Of a stretch of 64,000 nucleotides of DNA, positions 12,063-22,504 are shown one piece after another; within the stretch, counting starts at the first letter, position 1, and the number at the start of each line of letters is the position of its first letter. Under the pieces are notes generated by a model. That model saw nothing but the letters and a program-made list of their open reading frames with translations, had not been told where the DNA came from and made no database searches. Position numbers and translations under genes: made by a program. This stretch comes from Tricholoma matsutake (Eukaryota; Basidiomycota; Agaricomycetes; Agaricales; Tricholomataceae), in contig AP026543.1 in NCBI GenBank assembly GCA_026075535.2, positions 4,650,001 through 4,714,000 of the forward strand, written 5' to 3'.

Positions 12063-12816
12063 TGCTACACGCTTCCTTGCATGGATGGGCCTTTATATTG
12101 TCATCAGAGTTGCAGCAGCAAGGCTCCAAGCTATGCACCAGTGCCATTTGGTCAGTTTTAGTGTAGCTGGCTCGAGGGACCAGATGACATTCATCGAGTT
12201 GTATACCTTGTTGAGCAATATCTGCTGGTACATTGGGGCAGTGGTCACCATCAGCAGCTGTGGATGCCCGGGCATGGAGAAAGGAACCGCTTGATAAAGG
12301 TGAGGGGCTCAATTCAATGCTAAGTGTTGAATTGGGCTTTGTTGGTTGAATTGGCCAGGCATTTATGGGCTGCTAGGCTTTGAATGAGTCACCCCGCTGT
12401 GACTCAGATTGACTGACTCTGAGTCAGTGAGGTCATTAAAAGTTGGTGCAGCAAGCAATGGGCCCCATCCTCCTTGGCCCCCGTTGTATCCCCAATGCCA
12501 GATGAGAACTCTCCTCCAGACAATGCTACAAGCATCAATGCCCTCATGCTTGGGAACAGGAAAAAGCCGTGTGTCCATTGTATTTCCACCATGCCATGCT
12601 CTAATGCTACCACTCAGCTGTGCCAGTGATCCCTTAGTTCATTACAGGTGACATTTCGGCTGAGCAGTGCATGCGATGTGCAGCATCCAAGCATTGCTGA
12701 CCAATGGCATACTTTGCATGGGTGAGGAGGGGGAAGTCATAGAAGAGTCGCTCACTCCCAAGCAAGTATCATACTTGATTAATCTACTTCTCAGCTAATA
12801 CTCTTCCATGTTGCAG
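12063..12816. other. Region between the unknown minus gene and the DUF6698-like gene
   Basis: Frames such as a plus-strand one from about 12500 (PDENSPPDNATSINALM) could be 5' exons of the next gene, but I could not link them by splice sites. GACTCAGATTGACTGACTCTGAGTCA near 12400 is a local inverted repeat. Confidence 0.35.
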
Positions 12817-13895
12817 GACCAGAAAAGAGCATAGAGCGTTCCAACAACTCTTGCACATGGTGCCCCATCTTCTGGAGCACCTTATGGAAGCTTCTAATGA
12901 AGAGTGCATGGCGGTCGCAGAATTAGTATGTTGATTGCTCCGTGAATCTACATACCTTTTCTCATCCATTAAAGATTCAAAAGGGCATATCCAGCGCAAG
13001 ATCAGATGATACTAAGAGCTTGAAAGGTGTTGTTCTGGAGTGGATAAGCCCTCCCAGCATACCTGTCTGCCCACCCCTCTCCCAGAATGTCAAGACAAAC
13101 AGGGGCTATCACCATCCCACCACCGGCACCCTCCTCTGTCCTGCTGGTCTAGACTGGAACAATGCAGAGTCAGTGTTCCTTCCTTTGCATATGCAGTTTA
13201 CACTGCTGATCTCCCCATTTAGTGTGCATGAAAAACTTTCTAGTGGTGAAATGCCTGTCTGCAGTGATCAGTGGCTGATGCTGGTGTACGCAGACCAGGA
13301 GTATGATCCCAAAAACCCTTGGGAGGGGCTGTTCAGAAGCCAGATTCTTGTTTGGGTTTGCATGCATTTTTCCTCCTCATCCGCTGCTGACTCTGTCTTG
13401 TTCAGGCATTCAAGCACATCTTTACCTCACCCAGTTCGGTAGAGAAAGAGGTGAAGGCAACAAGATCAGGTAATGCTCATATCCACAGCATGACCCGGGT
13501 CACTACCGCCTCCCTGGCCTATGTAGCCATGCAGGTGTGTGGGGAGTTAGCACACCAGTAACCCGTCACTGATGATCTAACCAGCTTCACTTCGCATTAT
13601 CATCCTCTTCGGTGTTCTGTTGGTCAGACACCGTGATGGATTCCGAACGATTTTATGAAAGTGTCCTGGACTTCTTAGATGATCCAGAGGAGAAGGACGA
13701 GGTGGATGATCTGTTGAACTGGTGGAACTGGTAGGTGTTGACAAATTGCCATTGGCAGCAGCTGATTCCCCCGTTACCCAGGTGTTTCCAAGCTACATTG
13801 TATGTGATCATGCAGTAACAAAACAGAGCACGCTAGCCAGACTGAAGGAGCAAAGGGCCCTGAAGCAGGTGCCATTGAATAGGGGGGGATTGTAA
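12817..13895 (+). CDS. DUF6698-like protein, nearly intact
   Basis: DUF6698 is an Agaricomycete family of unknown function, assigned here from memory of its conserved blocks. Exons in order: 12817-12928 (HRAFQQLLHMVPHLLEHLM); after an intron, ISSARSDDTKSLKGVVLEWI, then NRGYHHPTTGTLLCPAGLDW; EYDPKNPWEGLFRSQILVW; FKHIFTSPSSVEKE with TRVTTASLAYVAMQ; FALSSSSVF with DSERFYESVLDFLDD and DEVDDLLNWWN. A last exon from 13782 gives VFPSYI and ends in TAA at 13893-13895. Introns are about 50 bp with GT/AG ends. The splice after NWW N near 13731 is slightly off frame, so either the donor lies elsewhere or one base is changed. No premature stop is seen, unlike the second family member at 50.3 kb. The true start codon lies upstream and was not located. 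Confidence 0.65.
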
Positions 13896-14242
13896 AATAC
13901 CAGCTAGCTGTAGATTAGCAATGCAATTGGCTTTCTTACAACCACCGAGTGAAGTTAGAGTGACTGATCAGAGAGCAGATCGATGCCTGCACAGGTCAGC
14001 TCTCACAAGGATGAAGCGGGCTCATATTACTTACCCATCTTACAGGATATGGAGTCCAGACAACTGATGACTGATGAATGACAGAATTGGTGCTCCAGAT
14101 GATATATATCCGGTCTTTTTCTAAAGCCACAGATTTATCTCTCCTACATACCTTGTAATGTATGGAATTCGGAGAACAGTGTCCGAGAGATATCAATGTT
14201 GGTGCTTATGGTGCAAGTCACCCAGACTTCCCCTTCTTACAA

Positions 14243-14911
14243 GTGTTGGGACTATGGGTAATTTTTGCTCATTCTGTCATTAAATTTGCAGACCTGTCTT
14301 TCCGATGCATATGATCTGTGCAAGCATTTCTTACAGACTTTTTACCAATTCCGCGGGTTTGTCAATCTGATGTTTTCACATACTTCATATAAATCTTCTC
14401 AAGTAACTGCTCTTAGGCAGCTGCTGATCAGCGGAACCCTCCTGCGATTGCTGGCAGAATCTGCAATTGCTACCATCCTTTATAAATGTTGGGACAACAG
14501 GTGGAATTTCATCGCTCTTTTCTAAATTTCACAGAATTGTCGGTCTGATGCTTCAAGGCCTTTTCCTGCATGTCTTACAGAACTTCTGAAGCAACTGCTT
14601 CCTGACAGCTGCTGATCAGCAGAACCCACCTGATATAGCTGGCTGAATCCACCACTGCTGCCATCCTTTATAAAGGTTGGGACCACAGGTGGCTTTCTGT
14701 CCATCTTTTGCAAATTTTTCTGATGCACCATGCTTTTACCAATTCGAGAGGTTTGCCAGTCTGATACTCCATGGTCTATACTCACAATTCTTACAAATAT
14801 TCTCAAGTAATCACTTCCAGGTAGCAGCTGATCAGTGAGGCCATCCTGATATAGCTGGCAGGATCTGCCATCACTACTGTCCTTTATAAGCATTGGGACA
14901 ACAGGTGGATT
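14243..14911 (+). repeat. Tandem repeat, three units of about 190-245 bp
   Basis: GTTGGGAC(A/C)ACAGGTGG-like starts recur at about 14243, 14488, 14675 and 14894. Shared blocks include GCTGCTGATCAGC, CCTGATATAGCTGGC and CATCCTTTATAA. No coding sense was seen. Confidence 0.75.
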
Positions 14912-15170
14912 TTTGTCACTCTTTTCTAAATTTCACTGATCAATCACACTTGATATCGCTGTTCATTAAATTTCACATATGTATACTATTTGTTCAGCTA
15001 CTACCATACATTTCAAAAGCTCAATTCTGAGTGCGCTGTTGAAATTTGTCAATGCTACCATCCTTTAAATACCCTTTTCAGACTGTATATAAGAATTGCA
15101 AATATTATTGTTAATTTGGATATTTTAAGGCCTTATCAAGCCTTAACCTTTTTGGCCCAAAACCCAGATG

Positions 15171-15335
15171 GGAGTGCCAGTGAGAGCCGCCAGCTCTGAT
15201 CATCGCCATTGATTATGTGGCATCATGTGCCACTTGTACTTACTACACTGAGGCACTTAAGGCTGGGAACCTTGGAGGACATCGGAGATAGCACGATTGC
15301 AGACTGTGCAGCTCTCAGGATCCTTCATGTCACCA
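15171..15335 (+). repeat. Dispersed repeat, inverted copy at 42.9-43.07 kb
   Basis: The segment from GGGAGTGCCAGTGAGAGCC to CTCTCAGGATCC is the reverse complement of 42893-43066 with scattered differences. Shared blocks include TGTGCCACTTGTACTTACTA and GGACATCGGAGATAGCACGA. Confidence 0.75.
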
Positions 15336-15599
15336 CCAGTATTACTGATGCCTACTAGTAGTAATGAAGCGGAGGATGGTTGAAACATTGATCCATGAGT
15401 CCCATCAGCATTCGAGGTGGCACGTGAACTTGAAGGCATGTGTCACCAAGGCAATGGTTTAGTACTCACTCAGGCTGGCAGGCTCTGTGTTCACTGAATT
15501 GGCACCTGAGGCCTGACTCCTCGTCAATAGCTACTAGTACTAGGCTCAGCTCCTCAGGCTCTTATCGCATTGTCCTCAGGCTACATTTCCACGATGTTT

Positions 15600-16170
15600 G
15601 TAGGTTCTCGATCTATAGCTACCTAGGCTTGGCTCCTCAGGCTCTTATTGCATCCGAGTCATCACCTCAGGCTACATTTCCGCAATGTTTGTAGACTCTC
15701 GATCTATAACTACCGCAACTTGGGCTTGGTAATCTCAAGCATTCAAGTTCATTGCCGAGCACAGAGTTAGCATGTCACAGACTCTGCTGCTCTTCTAGAG
15801 AATCGGATCGTCATCAGCCTCTGATTGAATATCCGTACCTACCCATTTCCATGACGTTTGTAGACTCTCGATCTCTAGCTACCGCAACTTGGGCTTGGTA
15901 ATCTCAAGCATTCAAGTCATTGTTGCCGAGCACAGAGTTAGCGTGTCGCAGACTCTGCTGCTCTTCTAGAGAATCGGATCGTCATCAGCCTCAGATTGAA
16001 TATCCATACCTACCCATTTCCATGACGTTTGTAGACTCTCGATCTCTAGCTACCACAACTTGGGCTTGGTAATCTCAAGCATTCAAGGTCATCATTGCCA
16101 AGGACAGAGTTAGCGTGTCGCGGACTCTGCTGCTCTTCTAGAGAATTGGATTGTCAGTTCGAGTGCGAAT
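15600..16170 (+). repeat. Tandem repeat, about 170-bp period, three units plus a partial
   Basis: GTAGACTCTCGATCT recurs at 15691, 15860 and 16031, with a diverged GTAGGTTCTCGATCT near 15600. Each unit carries CAACTTGGGCTTGGTAATCTC, AGAGTTAGC(A/G)TGTC and CTCTGCTGCTCTTCTAGAGA. The array ends about 200 bp before the start codon at 16366, so it may lie in that gene's promoter or leader. Confidence 0.8.
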
Positions 16171-16365
16171 TGCCAGTAGAGTCAGCACGTTGCGGACTCT
16201 GCTGATTGCAGATTCACATTTCGTTCAGTCTCACCATCAGCCAAGCCTCTGATCAAATATCCATACCTACCTGTGCAATATCGTTCTCTTCTGTTTTCGG
16301 TAAGTTGCTGACATGCTTATCGCATAATTTCTCACATTTTCTCCAGTGCTCTTTGTTCAATTAAT

Positions 16366-17209
16366 ATGTCATCTAAAGGCTATCTCAACTTCAACAAAAT
16401 TTATAGCACAATCCCTCCAGTTAATGATGACTTGTCATTTTACCTGCCATGCGAAAAGGCTCTGTATGTGCATGCCGTTGAAATCAATGGCAGTATTTAT
16501 GAATTGTGGTCACCCAATTCCAATGTCATTGAATTTTATCCAGGATCACCATTGAAGGAACCATTGGTCTCTTACAATAGTTCAATTCACTACCATGATG
16601 GACACCTTGGCCCACATGATTGGTCATTGCACCCTCAACATTTCTATCCCTCTCGTCCATGGTTAGGGTTCTGCCAGAGTCCTTGCCTTGATGTTCATGA
16701 TTGGCACTCAGTACCTCTTGAAGTTGTTCCTCTCCCCACTGTATGGATACCATCCAAGTGTACTGCAGGTGAGGGGACTTTAAATCCTGAATTCCTTTTG
16801 GCATTTATCCGCCGCACCGAGGAATTATCTGCAGCAACATGTAAATACAGAACTGGAGCACCGCCTACTGAAGAACTTCAAAATGTTCTAGATTCTCACC
16901 CATTTTTTCCAGATGAGAGAAACGTCCTCGCTCTCCAACAAGTGGTTTGGAAATGGGAGGATTTAGTTCCCCAATTCTCTGTTGTGCAACGGGGCCTTCG
17001 AGAGAAGGAGGCTTGGTTGACCATGATGAAATTTTGGAGCTCACATCAGTCTACTAAGCCTTTATCCATTACACCAGTAACAAATAATCATATTGGGGTG
17101 TGGCTGAATGGAGCCAAGAAGGCCGATGCGCTGTGGTTGCTACGTCTCGGCTTCATCCCTGTGTATGTCATCCATCAGTTCATCGAAGGTGTAGACTTCC
17201 CGTCTTCAT
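16366..17209 (+). pseudogene. 5' part of an unknown host gene, interrupted by element A
   Basis: Function unknown. ATG 16366 follows an acceptor-like CTCCAG. The open frame (MSSKGYLNFNKIYST) runs without a stop through DWSLHPQHFYPSRPWLGF, LPTVWIPSKC, EVVWKWEDLV-like WKWEDLVPQFSVVQRGLREK and NNHIGVWLNGAKKADALWLL to FIEGVDFPSS, where the LTR begins after base 17209. The frame at the breakpoint is one base into a codon. Removing bases 17210-31861 continues the same frame at 31862, which proves that the two halves are one gene. The family appears to be a lineage-specific Agaricomycete one; I know no function for it. Confidence 0.85.
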
Positions 17210-17637
17210 TGTTATGGTTTTCTGTTATCATAACCCACGATGACCAGATGTACGCCGGCAAGACCAGGTACTTTAATTTTCCTGTTCGAATCAACTCACT
17301 TCCGACGGGAGACACCTTGATGCATGGTGACTCCATGCACCCGAACCCACTCCCATGCATGCTGTGATACGACAACCCTTTGACATGAGGTCCATGATGT
17401 TGGACACTCACGATTGACATCGGATCCTTGACGTCGGATCCGTAACATCGGACGCCTCATGCCAGGCATGAGGCTATTCTCTTATTGTTCCTTGACATGC
17501 TGCACCACAGCACTCCGTGACATCGGACACCTCATGCTAGGCATGAGGCTTATTGTTCTATTGTTCTTTCCATTATTACTTGACAAGGGTCTCGTTCTCC
17601 GATTGGATGATAGACATCTCTGAACTGTATATAAGCT

Positions 17638-17644
17638 ACAGTAG
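17638..17644 (+). promoter_or_regulatory. LTR TATA box (TATATAA)
   Basis: TATATAA preceded by a GATTGG motif (a reversed CCAAT box). The predicted start of transcription, 25-35 bp on, falls at the AGCTTGACCT segment (17672-17681) that pairs with the primer-binding site. The same box is found in the other three A/B LTRs. Confidence 0.75.
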
Positions 17645-17710
17645 TACTGCCTGTACTCCTTAGCTTGACCTAATTCAATTAACAGTCTTAGACTCAACCA
17701 GAACACTCGA

Positions 17711-17962
17711 CAGCTTAGGGAGCCCCTAGCTGTGATAACTCGAACTCAACAGTTGGAAAGCCTCCAACTGTGATACATGAACCAATGGTCTACTCAGAAA
17801 GCCTCTGAGTACAGATAGCCATAACAACTTGAGGAAGTACCCAAGTGAAGGCCAGAAGCCCGATACACTAGGAAAGCCTCCTAGTGCGACACCGATATAG
17901 TTGGAAAGCCTCCAACTGTGACATATGAAGCCAAGGCTGAGTTAAAGACCTATAGTCTTAAC
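17711..17962 (+). other. Array of seven hairpins in the R-U5 of element A
   Basis: Stems at 17711-17734, 17751-17771, 17792-17812, 17828-17847, 17867-17887, 17900-17918 and 17941-17962. Hairpins 2, 3, 5 and 6 have 7-8 bp perfect stems of different sequence around an identical AAGCC loop. Hairpin 4 has loop AAGTA, hairpin 1 a bulged stem and hairpin 7 loop CTATA. The array recurs at 22234-22487, 28894-29147 and 31603-31856. Confidence 0.9.
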
Positions 17963-17965
17963 AAA

Positions 17966-17976
17966 AGGTCAAGCTG
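17966..17976 (+). promoter_or_regulatory. Primer-binding site of element A, complementary to the RNA 5' end
   Basis: AGGTCAAGCTG starts 3 nt after the LTR. Its complement lies at 17671-17681 (TAGCTTGACCT: ten Watson-Crick pairs plus one G-U), just downstream of the TATA box. No tRNA match is needed; this is the Tf1 type of self-priming layout. Confidence 0.8.
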
Positions 17977-18010
17977 ATCTACGAAGTCCACCTACCTAGG
18001 TGCAGACACA

Positions 18011-19099
18011 ATGTCTTTCAGACAAAGCCCAGATAGACCTCCAACCGGAGCATCATCATCAGGAAGAACCCCGTGGTATAGATACCAGGGTTGACTAGTA
18101 CGATACTCAGAACCAGCACAGAAGTGGTTCTCAAAGAGAACCAGTGACAAAGAACCCCAATACCTCGACGAAGAGGACTTTAGATCCCTCAATACAGAAG
18201 AAACTCCAGAACGAGACCCATTCTCCTTATCCAATGACAATGCCAACATGTCTACCAAACTGACCGCATCGACCAAGGAGATCAGGATACGAACCCCCTC
18301 CGACTTCACAGGGGACCAAACTAGAACTGCGAAGTTCTTACAAGAAGTAAAACTCTATTTGAGAGTAAACCATGGAATCTATGACACAGATGAAAAGAAA
18401 ATGATCTTCGCGTTGTCGTTTATGAACGGAGGAACCGCCGCACCCTGGGCACAGATATGGGCAGAAAGAGAGGACCTAGGAACTTGGTCAGCCTTTGAAT
18501 CGGCACTCAAGACAGCGTTCACACCAATCGACAAAGCTGGCAGGGCCAGAACTGAGATGAAGACATTGAAGCAGGGACAGGACCTGGAGGACTACATTGT
18601 GCAGTTCCGAATCTTGCGAGAGAAGGTGGGAATCAACGACGACACCGCCCTCATTGAACTCTTTATGGATGGATTGAACCCCAAGCTCCTCGAAAGAGTT
18701 TTCAACATGGAAACGATCCCTACGGCCTTGGAAGGAATGATCAATGCTGCCTCCAAGTACGATGGACAGTGGAGGAGAGCAAAAGCCATAACAGGAAGGC
18801 TGCAGGAGGCTTTGACAAGGAAGCTACCAAGCTCTAAAGCAAAAGAGACCCCACTGGAGATCAACCGACTCTCCTATCAGGAGAAGATCGAACACATGAA
18901 GAAAGGGTTGTGCTTTGTGTGCCACCAGCCCGGACACAGAGCAACCGAACACAAGAAAGGGGAAAAGAGGACCGAGGACCGGCCATCCCCAAAGAATAAA
19001 GGAAAGGAAGCCTACTCTAGGATCCGAGCAATCATAGGAGAACTAGATGAAGAAGAAAAGAAAGAAGCTCTCGCCGCAATTGAGGACGAGGGTTTTTAA
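18011..19099 (+). pseudogene. gag: gag of element A
   Basis: Structural capsid/nucleocapsid protein. The frame starting near 18011 has one TGA at about 18091, where element B has CGA. From 18248 it is open to TAA at 19097-19099. The capsid part includes EIRIRTPSDFTGDQTRTAKF, LYLRVNHGIYDTDEKK and FNMETIPTALEGMINAASKY. The zinc knuckle is CFVCHQPGHRATEH, a C-x2-C-x4-H-x4-H form with His in the last position. The ORF ends in GGT TTT TAA, overlapping a -1 slippery heptamer. Start choice is uncertain: A has ATG at 18011, whereas B opens with ATG at 22505 upstream of the matching point. Confidence 0.85.
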
Positions 19100-19131
19100 A
19101 GAGGTGGCCTGCCTCGATGCCAGGTACCACC
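19090..19131 (+). promoter_or_regulatory. -1 frameshift signal, gag to protease (element A)
   Basis: Slippery heptamer G-GGT-TTT (19090-19096) lies in the gag frame directly before the TAA. After a 6-nt spacer comes a stem-loop in which GGTGGCCTG (19103-19111) pairs with CAGG (19121-19124) and CCACC (19127-19131), with TA bulged. Slipping by -1 enters the open protease frame. The same sequence is conserved in element B. Confidence 0.8.
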
Positions 19132-20553
19132 AAACTTTCCATCTGCTCTGTACTACTAGCCACTTTGAAAAATCAATCTATGCATTTAGATGTCAAAGTG
19201 GCAGGGACAGGCAGAGGAAAAGACATCAAAACCGAAGCCCTACTTGACTCAGGAGCGGGAGGGATATTCATGAGCCATGAATTCGCAGAAAGCAGTGGAT
19301 TCAAATTGCGCCCCCTGGAGAAGATAATCAGAGTCAAGAACGTGGATGGAACCCTGAACAAGAGGGGGGAAATCTCCCACTATGCCAGAGGACTCTTAAC
19401 AATCAACGGAAGGACTTTCCCAATGACATTCCTCATTGCAGGATTGGGAAGCGAATCAATCATCCTAGGTCTACCATGGCTCAGAAGAATCAACCCAGTG
19501 ATCGACTGGAAGATTGGAACCTTCCAGTTCAGAACGAAGGACAAGACTTACCCAGAGCTCTCATATGGGAAAGGAAGAACCCTTATTGGAAGGGTGCAAA
19601 CCGAGAAACCCAATGAAGGGCACCTATCATGGCGCCAGAGGGGAACCAAAAAGAAGAAGGACCCCTTCAACATGACAAAAGAAGAGCAACAGGCATGGTG
19701 CCAAAAGATTGTCGCCAAAGGACAAGAAAAGCTCGCCCTCAAGAAGAAGACTGCCGAGGAAGAATGAGCACGATGGAAAAGGGTGGCCACCAGAGAGCTG
19801 GAGAAACTGGCTGCCAGGAAAGAAGAAGGACGACTGGCAGTAGCCCAAATAGTCGCGAAAGAGAGGGAAAAAGCAGCCCTGAAAAGCAAGAAAGAAGAGC
19901 TGGCAAAAGAATAACGCCGAGAGCTATGCCGAAGAGTTGTCGCCAAGGCAAAACTGATGGGAGGAGTCCTCCACAAAGAACCAAGAAGAAGCAAGATGCC
20001 CATCGAGACAAGAAAAGCGACGATCAAAGAAATCGACGATGAAGAGATCGCAATCATGACTCTTCAAGATGCGGAGCCCATTGGGCCACAGGATGAAGAA
20101 GACACTGGGAAGGAAAACCCAGCACTGGCAAACCACGAACAGGAAATGGAACAGGCAATGGAACAGGCAATGGAATGGACACCCAAACAAGAAATTGCAG
20201 ATGATGAACTACTGATCGCCTACATTCAAGGAGAACCTGTCATTGGAATATTTGAACCAGCTAAGACGCCACTGACAGAGGAGTACAACGAGCCAAAATA
20301 CGGATACTCCCAGAAGACAAAGACAATCTCTCGAATTGTGAAGGCAAAAGGATCACTGCGATATGCATATGGACAGAATATCTGGATTAGGGCAAAGACA
20401 TCGGTCTCACAACACCTGACACATAAGAAGGAAGGAGACCCCGAACAGAAGACCCTAGACGAACTACTCCCAAACAGTATAAGGAGTACGAACAGATATT
20501 CAAAAAGGAAGCATCGGAAAGATTCCCAGAATCAAGACCCTGGGATCATGTGA
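19093..20553 (+). pseudogene. pol: Protease and linker region of element A pol
   Basis: Retroviral-type aspartic protease with LLDSGAGGIFMSHEF (catalytic D-S-G) and the distal ILGLPWL motif, followed by a long Lys/Glu-rich, probably coiled-coil linker and an acidic segment (EQEMEQAMEQAMEW) found in both A and B. Stops inside: TGA at 19765 (CGA in B) and TAA near 19912 (GAA in B). The frame continues past the CCCAAAC heptamer at 20469 for 26 codons and ends at 20553. RT lies in the -1 frame. Confidence 0.85.
20469..20475 (+). promoter_or_regulatory. Second -1 slippery heptamer, protease to RT (element A)
   Basis: C-CCA-AAC fits X-XXY-YYZ and is in the protease frame. The -1 frame immediately gives [19 protein letters not shown] and continues into RT. 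No obvious downstream stem was seen. The heptamer is conserved at 24972-24978 in B. Confidence 0.65.
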
Positions 20554-21755
20554 TTGAACTTAAACCGGATTTTATGGCAAAGGACTGCAGGGTTTACCCA
20601 TTATCGCCAGCAGAACAGAGGAAACTCGATGAGTTTCTTGACGAAAGCCTGAAGAAAGGATACATCTGACCATCGAAATCACCCATGGCATCGCCATTCT
20701 TCTTTGTTGCGAAGAAGGACTCGGACGCACTATGGCCCTGCCAAGATTACAGGTACTTGAACAACGGAACGATCAAGAACACCTACCCATTGCCGCTGGT
20801 AGGGGACCTGTTGGACAAACTAAGAGGGGTGAAATGGTTTACAAAACTGGACATTCGATGGGGGTATCACAACGTCAGAATCAAGGACGGAGATCAATGG
20901 AAGGCAGCCTTCAAAACAAACCGATGGCTGTTTGAACCAACGGTGATGTTCTTTGGATTATGCAACTCACTGGACCTTCCAGGCAATGATGAACGAGATA
21001 TTCCGTGACATGATCGGAGAAGGATGGCTCATGATTTACATGGACGACATCCTGATATTCTCCAAGGATCAGAATGAACACCAGGAAAGGACAAAGAGAG
21101 TACTGCAAAGACTGGCAGAAAATGATTTATACCTGAAGCCGGAGAAATGCAAGTTCGATGTCCACAAGGTGGAATTCTTGGGTCTAATCATCTGACCCAA
21201 TGAAATTGCCATGGACAACACGAAACTGGCAGGTATACAGGATTGGCCTACCCCGACTAACGTAAAGGCAGTCAGATCCTTCCTGGGATTTGGGAATTTC
21301 TACAGGAAATTCATTGGACATTTCGTGGAGACAAGCAGACCACTTAATGAACTGACAAAGAAGGACAAGATGTTCAACTGGACAACAGAATGCGAACAGG
21401 CCTTTCAAATGCTGAAAAGGAAATTCACAGAAGCACCGGTACTGCTGATGCCAGACCCAACAAAGCCATTCACGATTGAATCAGATGCCTCAAAACATGC
21501 GACAGGAGGAGTGCTGAGACAAAGGGATATGAATGGGGACTGGCATCCGTGTGGATACATATTGCATGCGCTAACACCAACAGAATGGAACTACGAGATT
21601 TATGACAGGGAGCTACTAGCAATAATATGATCGCTAGAGACCTGGAGACACTACCTACTGGGCTCAGAACACCCGGTGGTAATCCTGTCAGACCACAAGA
21701 ACTTGATGTACTTCTGAATGGTACAGAAACTGAACAGACGACAGGCAAGGTGGAG
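20475..21755 (+). pseudogene. pol: RT and RNase H (first part) of element A
   Basis: Reverse transcriptase motifs: [37 protein letters not shown], the catalytic [16 protein letters not shown] at about 21040-21080 and [18 protein letters not shown]. RNase H follows ([33 protein letters not shown]). Lesions: TGA at 20667, 21193, 21628 and 21715, all at probable CGA, and a 2-bp deletion near 20970 relative to B. The sequence stops at TGGAG (21751-21755), where B is inserted, and resumes at 29153 in the correct frame once 7397 bp are removed. Confidence 0.9.
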
Positions 21756-22487
21756 TGTTACAATTTGTTATCTGGACCCGCAAGACTGGGCACTTCATTT
21801 TTCTCATTCCATTCGACTCACGTCCGATGGGAGACACTTTGACGCATGCACCCGAACCCACCCCCATGCATGCTGCAATGCGACAGCCCTTTGACATGAG
21901 GTCTGTGATGTCGGACACTCACGATCGACATGCTGCACTGCAGCATGTCCTTGACACTGGATCCTTGACATCGGATGCCTCATGCCAGGCATGAGGATAT
22001 TCTCTTATTGATCCCTGACATGCTGCGCCGCAGCACTCTGCAACATCGGATGCCTCATGCAAGGCATGAGGCCTGTCTTTTCTATTGTTCTTTCTATTTA
22101 TACTTGATAACAATCCTGCATTCCGATTGGACAATAGATATCTTTGAACTGTATATAAGCTGTAGTAATATTGTCTGTATTCCTCAGCTTGACCTAATTC
22201 AATCAACGGTCTTAGACTCAACCAGAACACTCGACACTAAGGAAGCCCCTTAGTTGTGATACACTTGAACTCGACAGTCAGAAAGCCTCTGACTGTGATA
22301 CACGAACCGACGGTGTACTCAGAAAGCCTCTGAGTACAGACAGCTGTGACAACTTGAGGAAGTACCCAAGTGAAGGCAGGAAGCCCGATACACTAGGAAA
22401 GTCTCCTAGTGTGATACAAGACAGTTGGAAAGCCTCCAACTGTAACACATGAAGCCAAGGCTGAGTTAAGGACCTATAGTCTTAACA
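21756..22487 (+). repeat. 5' LTR of element B (732 bp)
   Basis: TGTTA...TAACA ends. It contains the perfect palindrome GACATGCTGC-ACT-GCAGCATGTC near 21938, the CCTCATGCC/GGCATGAGG palindrome, TATATAA at 22152 and the self-primer complement CAGCTTGACCT at 22185-22195. It is longer than the 3' copy by about 80 bp, apparently by deletion in the 3' copy between two GACATGCTG repeats. Confidence 0.95.
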
Positions 22488-22489
22488 AA

Positions 22490-22500
22490 AGGTCAAGCTG
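22490..22500 (+). promoter_or_regulatory. Primer-binding site of element B
   Basis: AGGTCAAGCTG, 2 nt after the LTR, is the exact 11-nt complement of CAGCTTGACCT (22185-22195), which lies about 33 bp after the start of the TATA box. Confidence 0.82.
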
Positions 22501-22504
22501 ATCT

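Larger units (their letters stand above)
17210..17963 (+). repeat. 5' LTR of element A (754 bp)
   Basis: TGTTA...TAACA termini. The U3 part holds palindromes such as CCTCATGCC-A-GGCATGAGG at 17455-17473 and a similar one near 17530. There is a TATA box at 17638. The R-U5 part is a chain of hairpins. It is about 50 bp longer than the 3' LTR because of an indel among the U3 repeats. Confidence 0.93.

Noticed and set aside
17711..17962. Hairpin array as a CRISPR-like array
   Set aside because: The units differ in stem sequence, share only a 5-nt loop, sit in LTRs of a eukaryotic retrotransposon and have no spacer/repeat structure.
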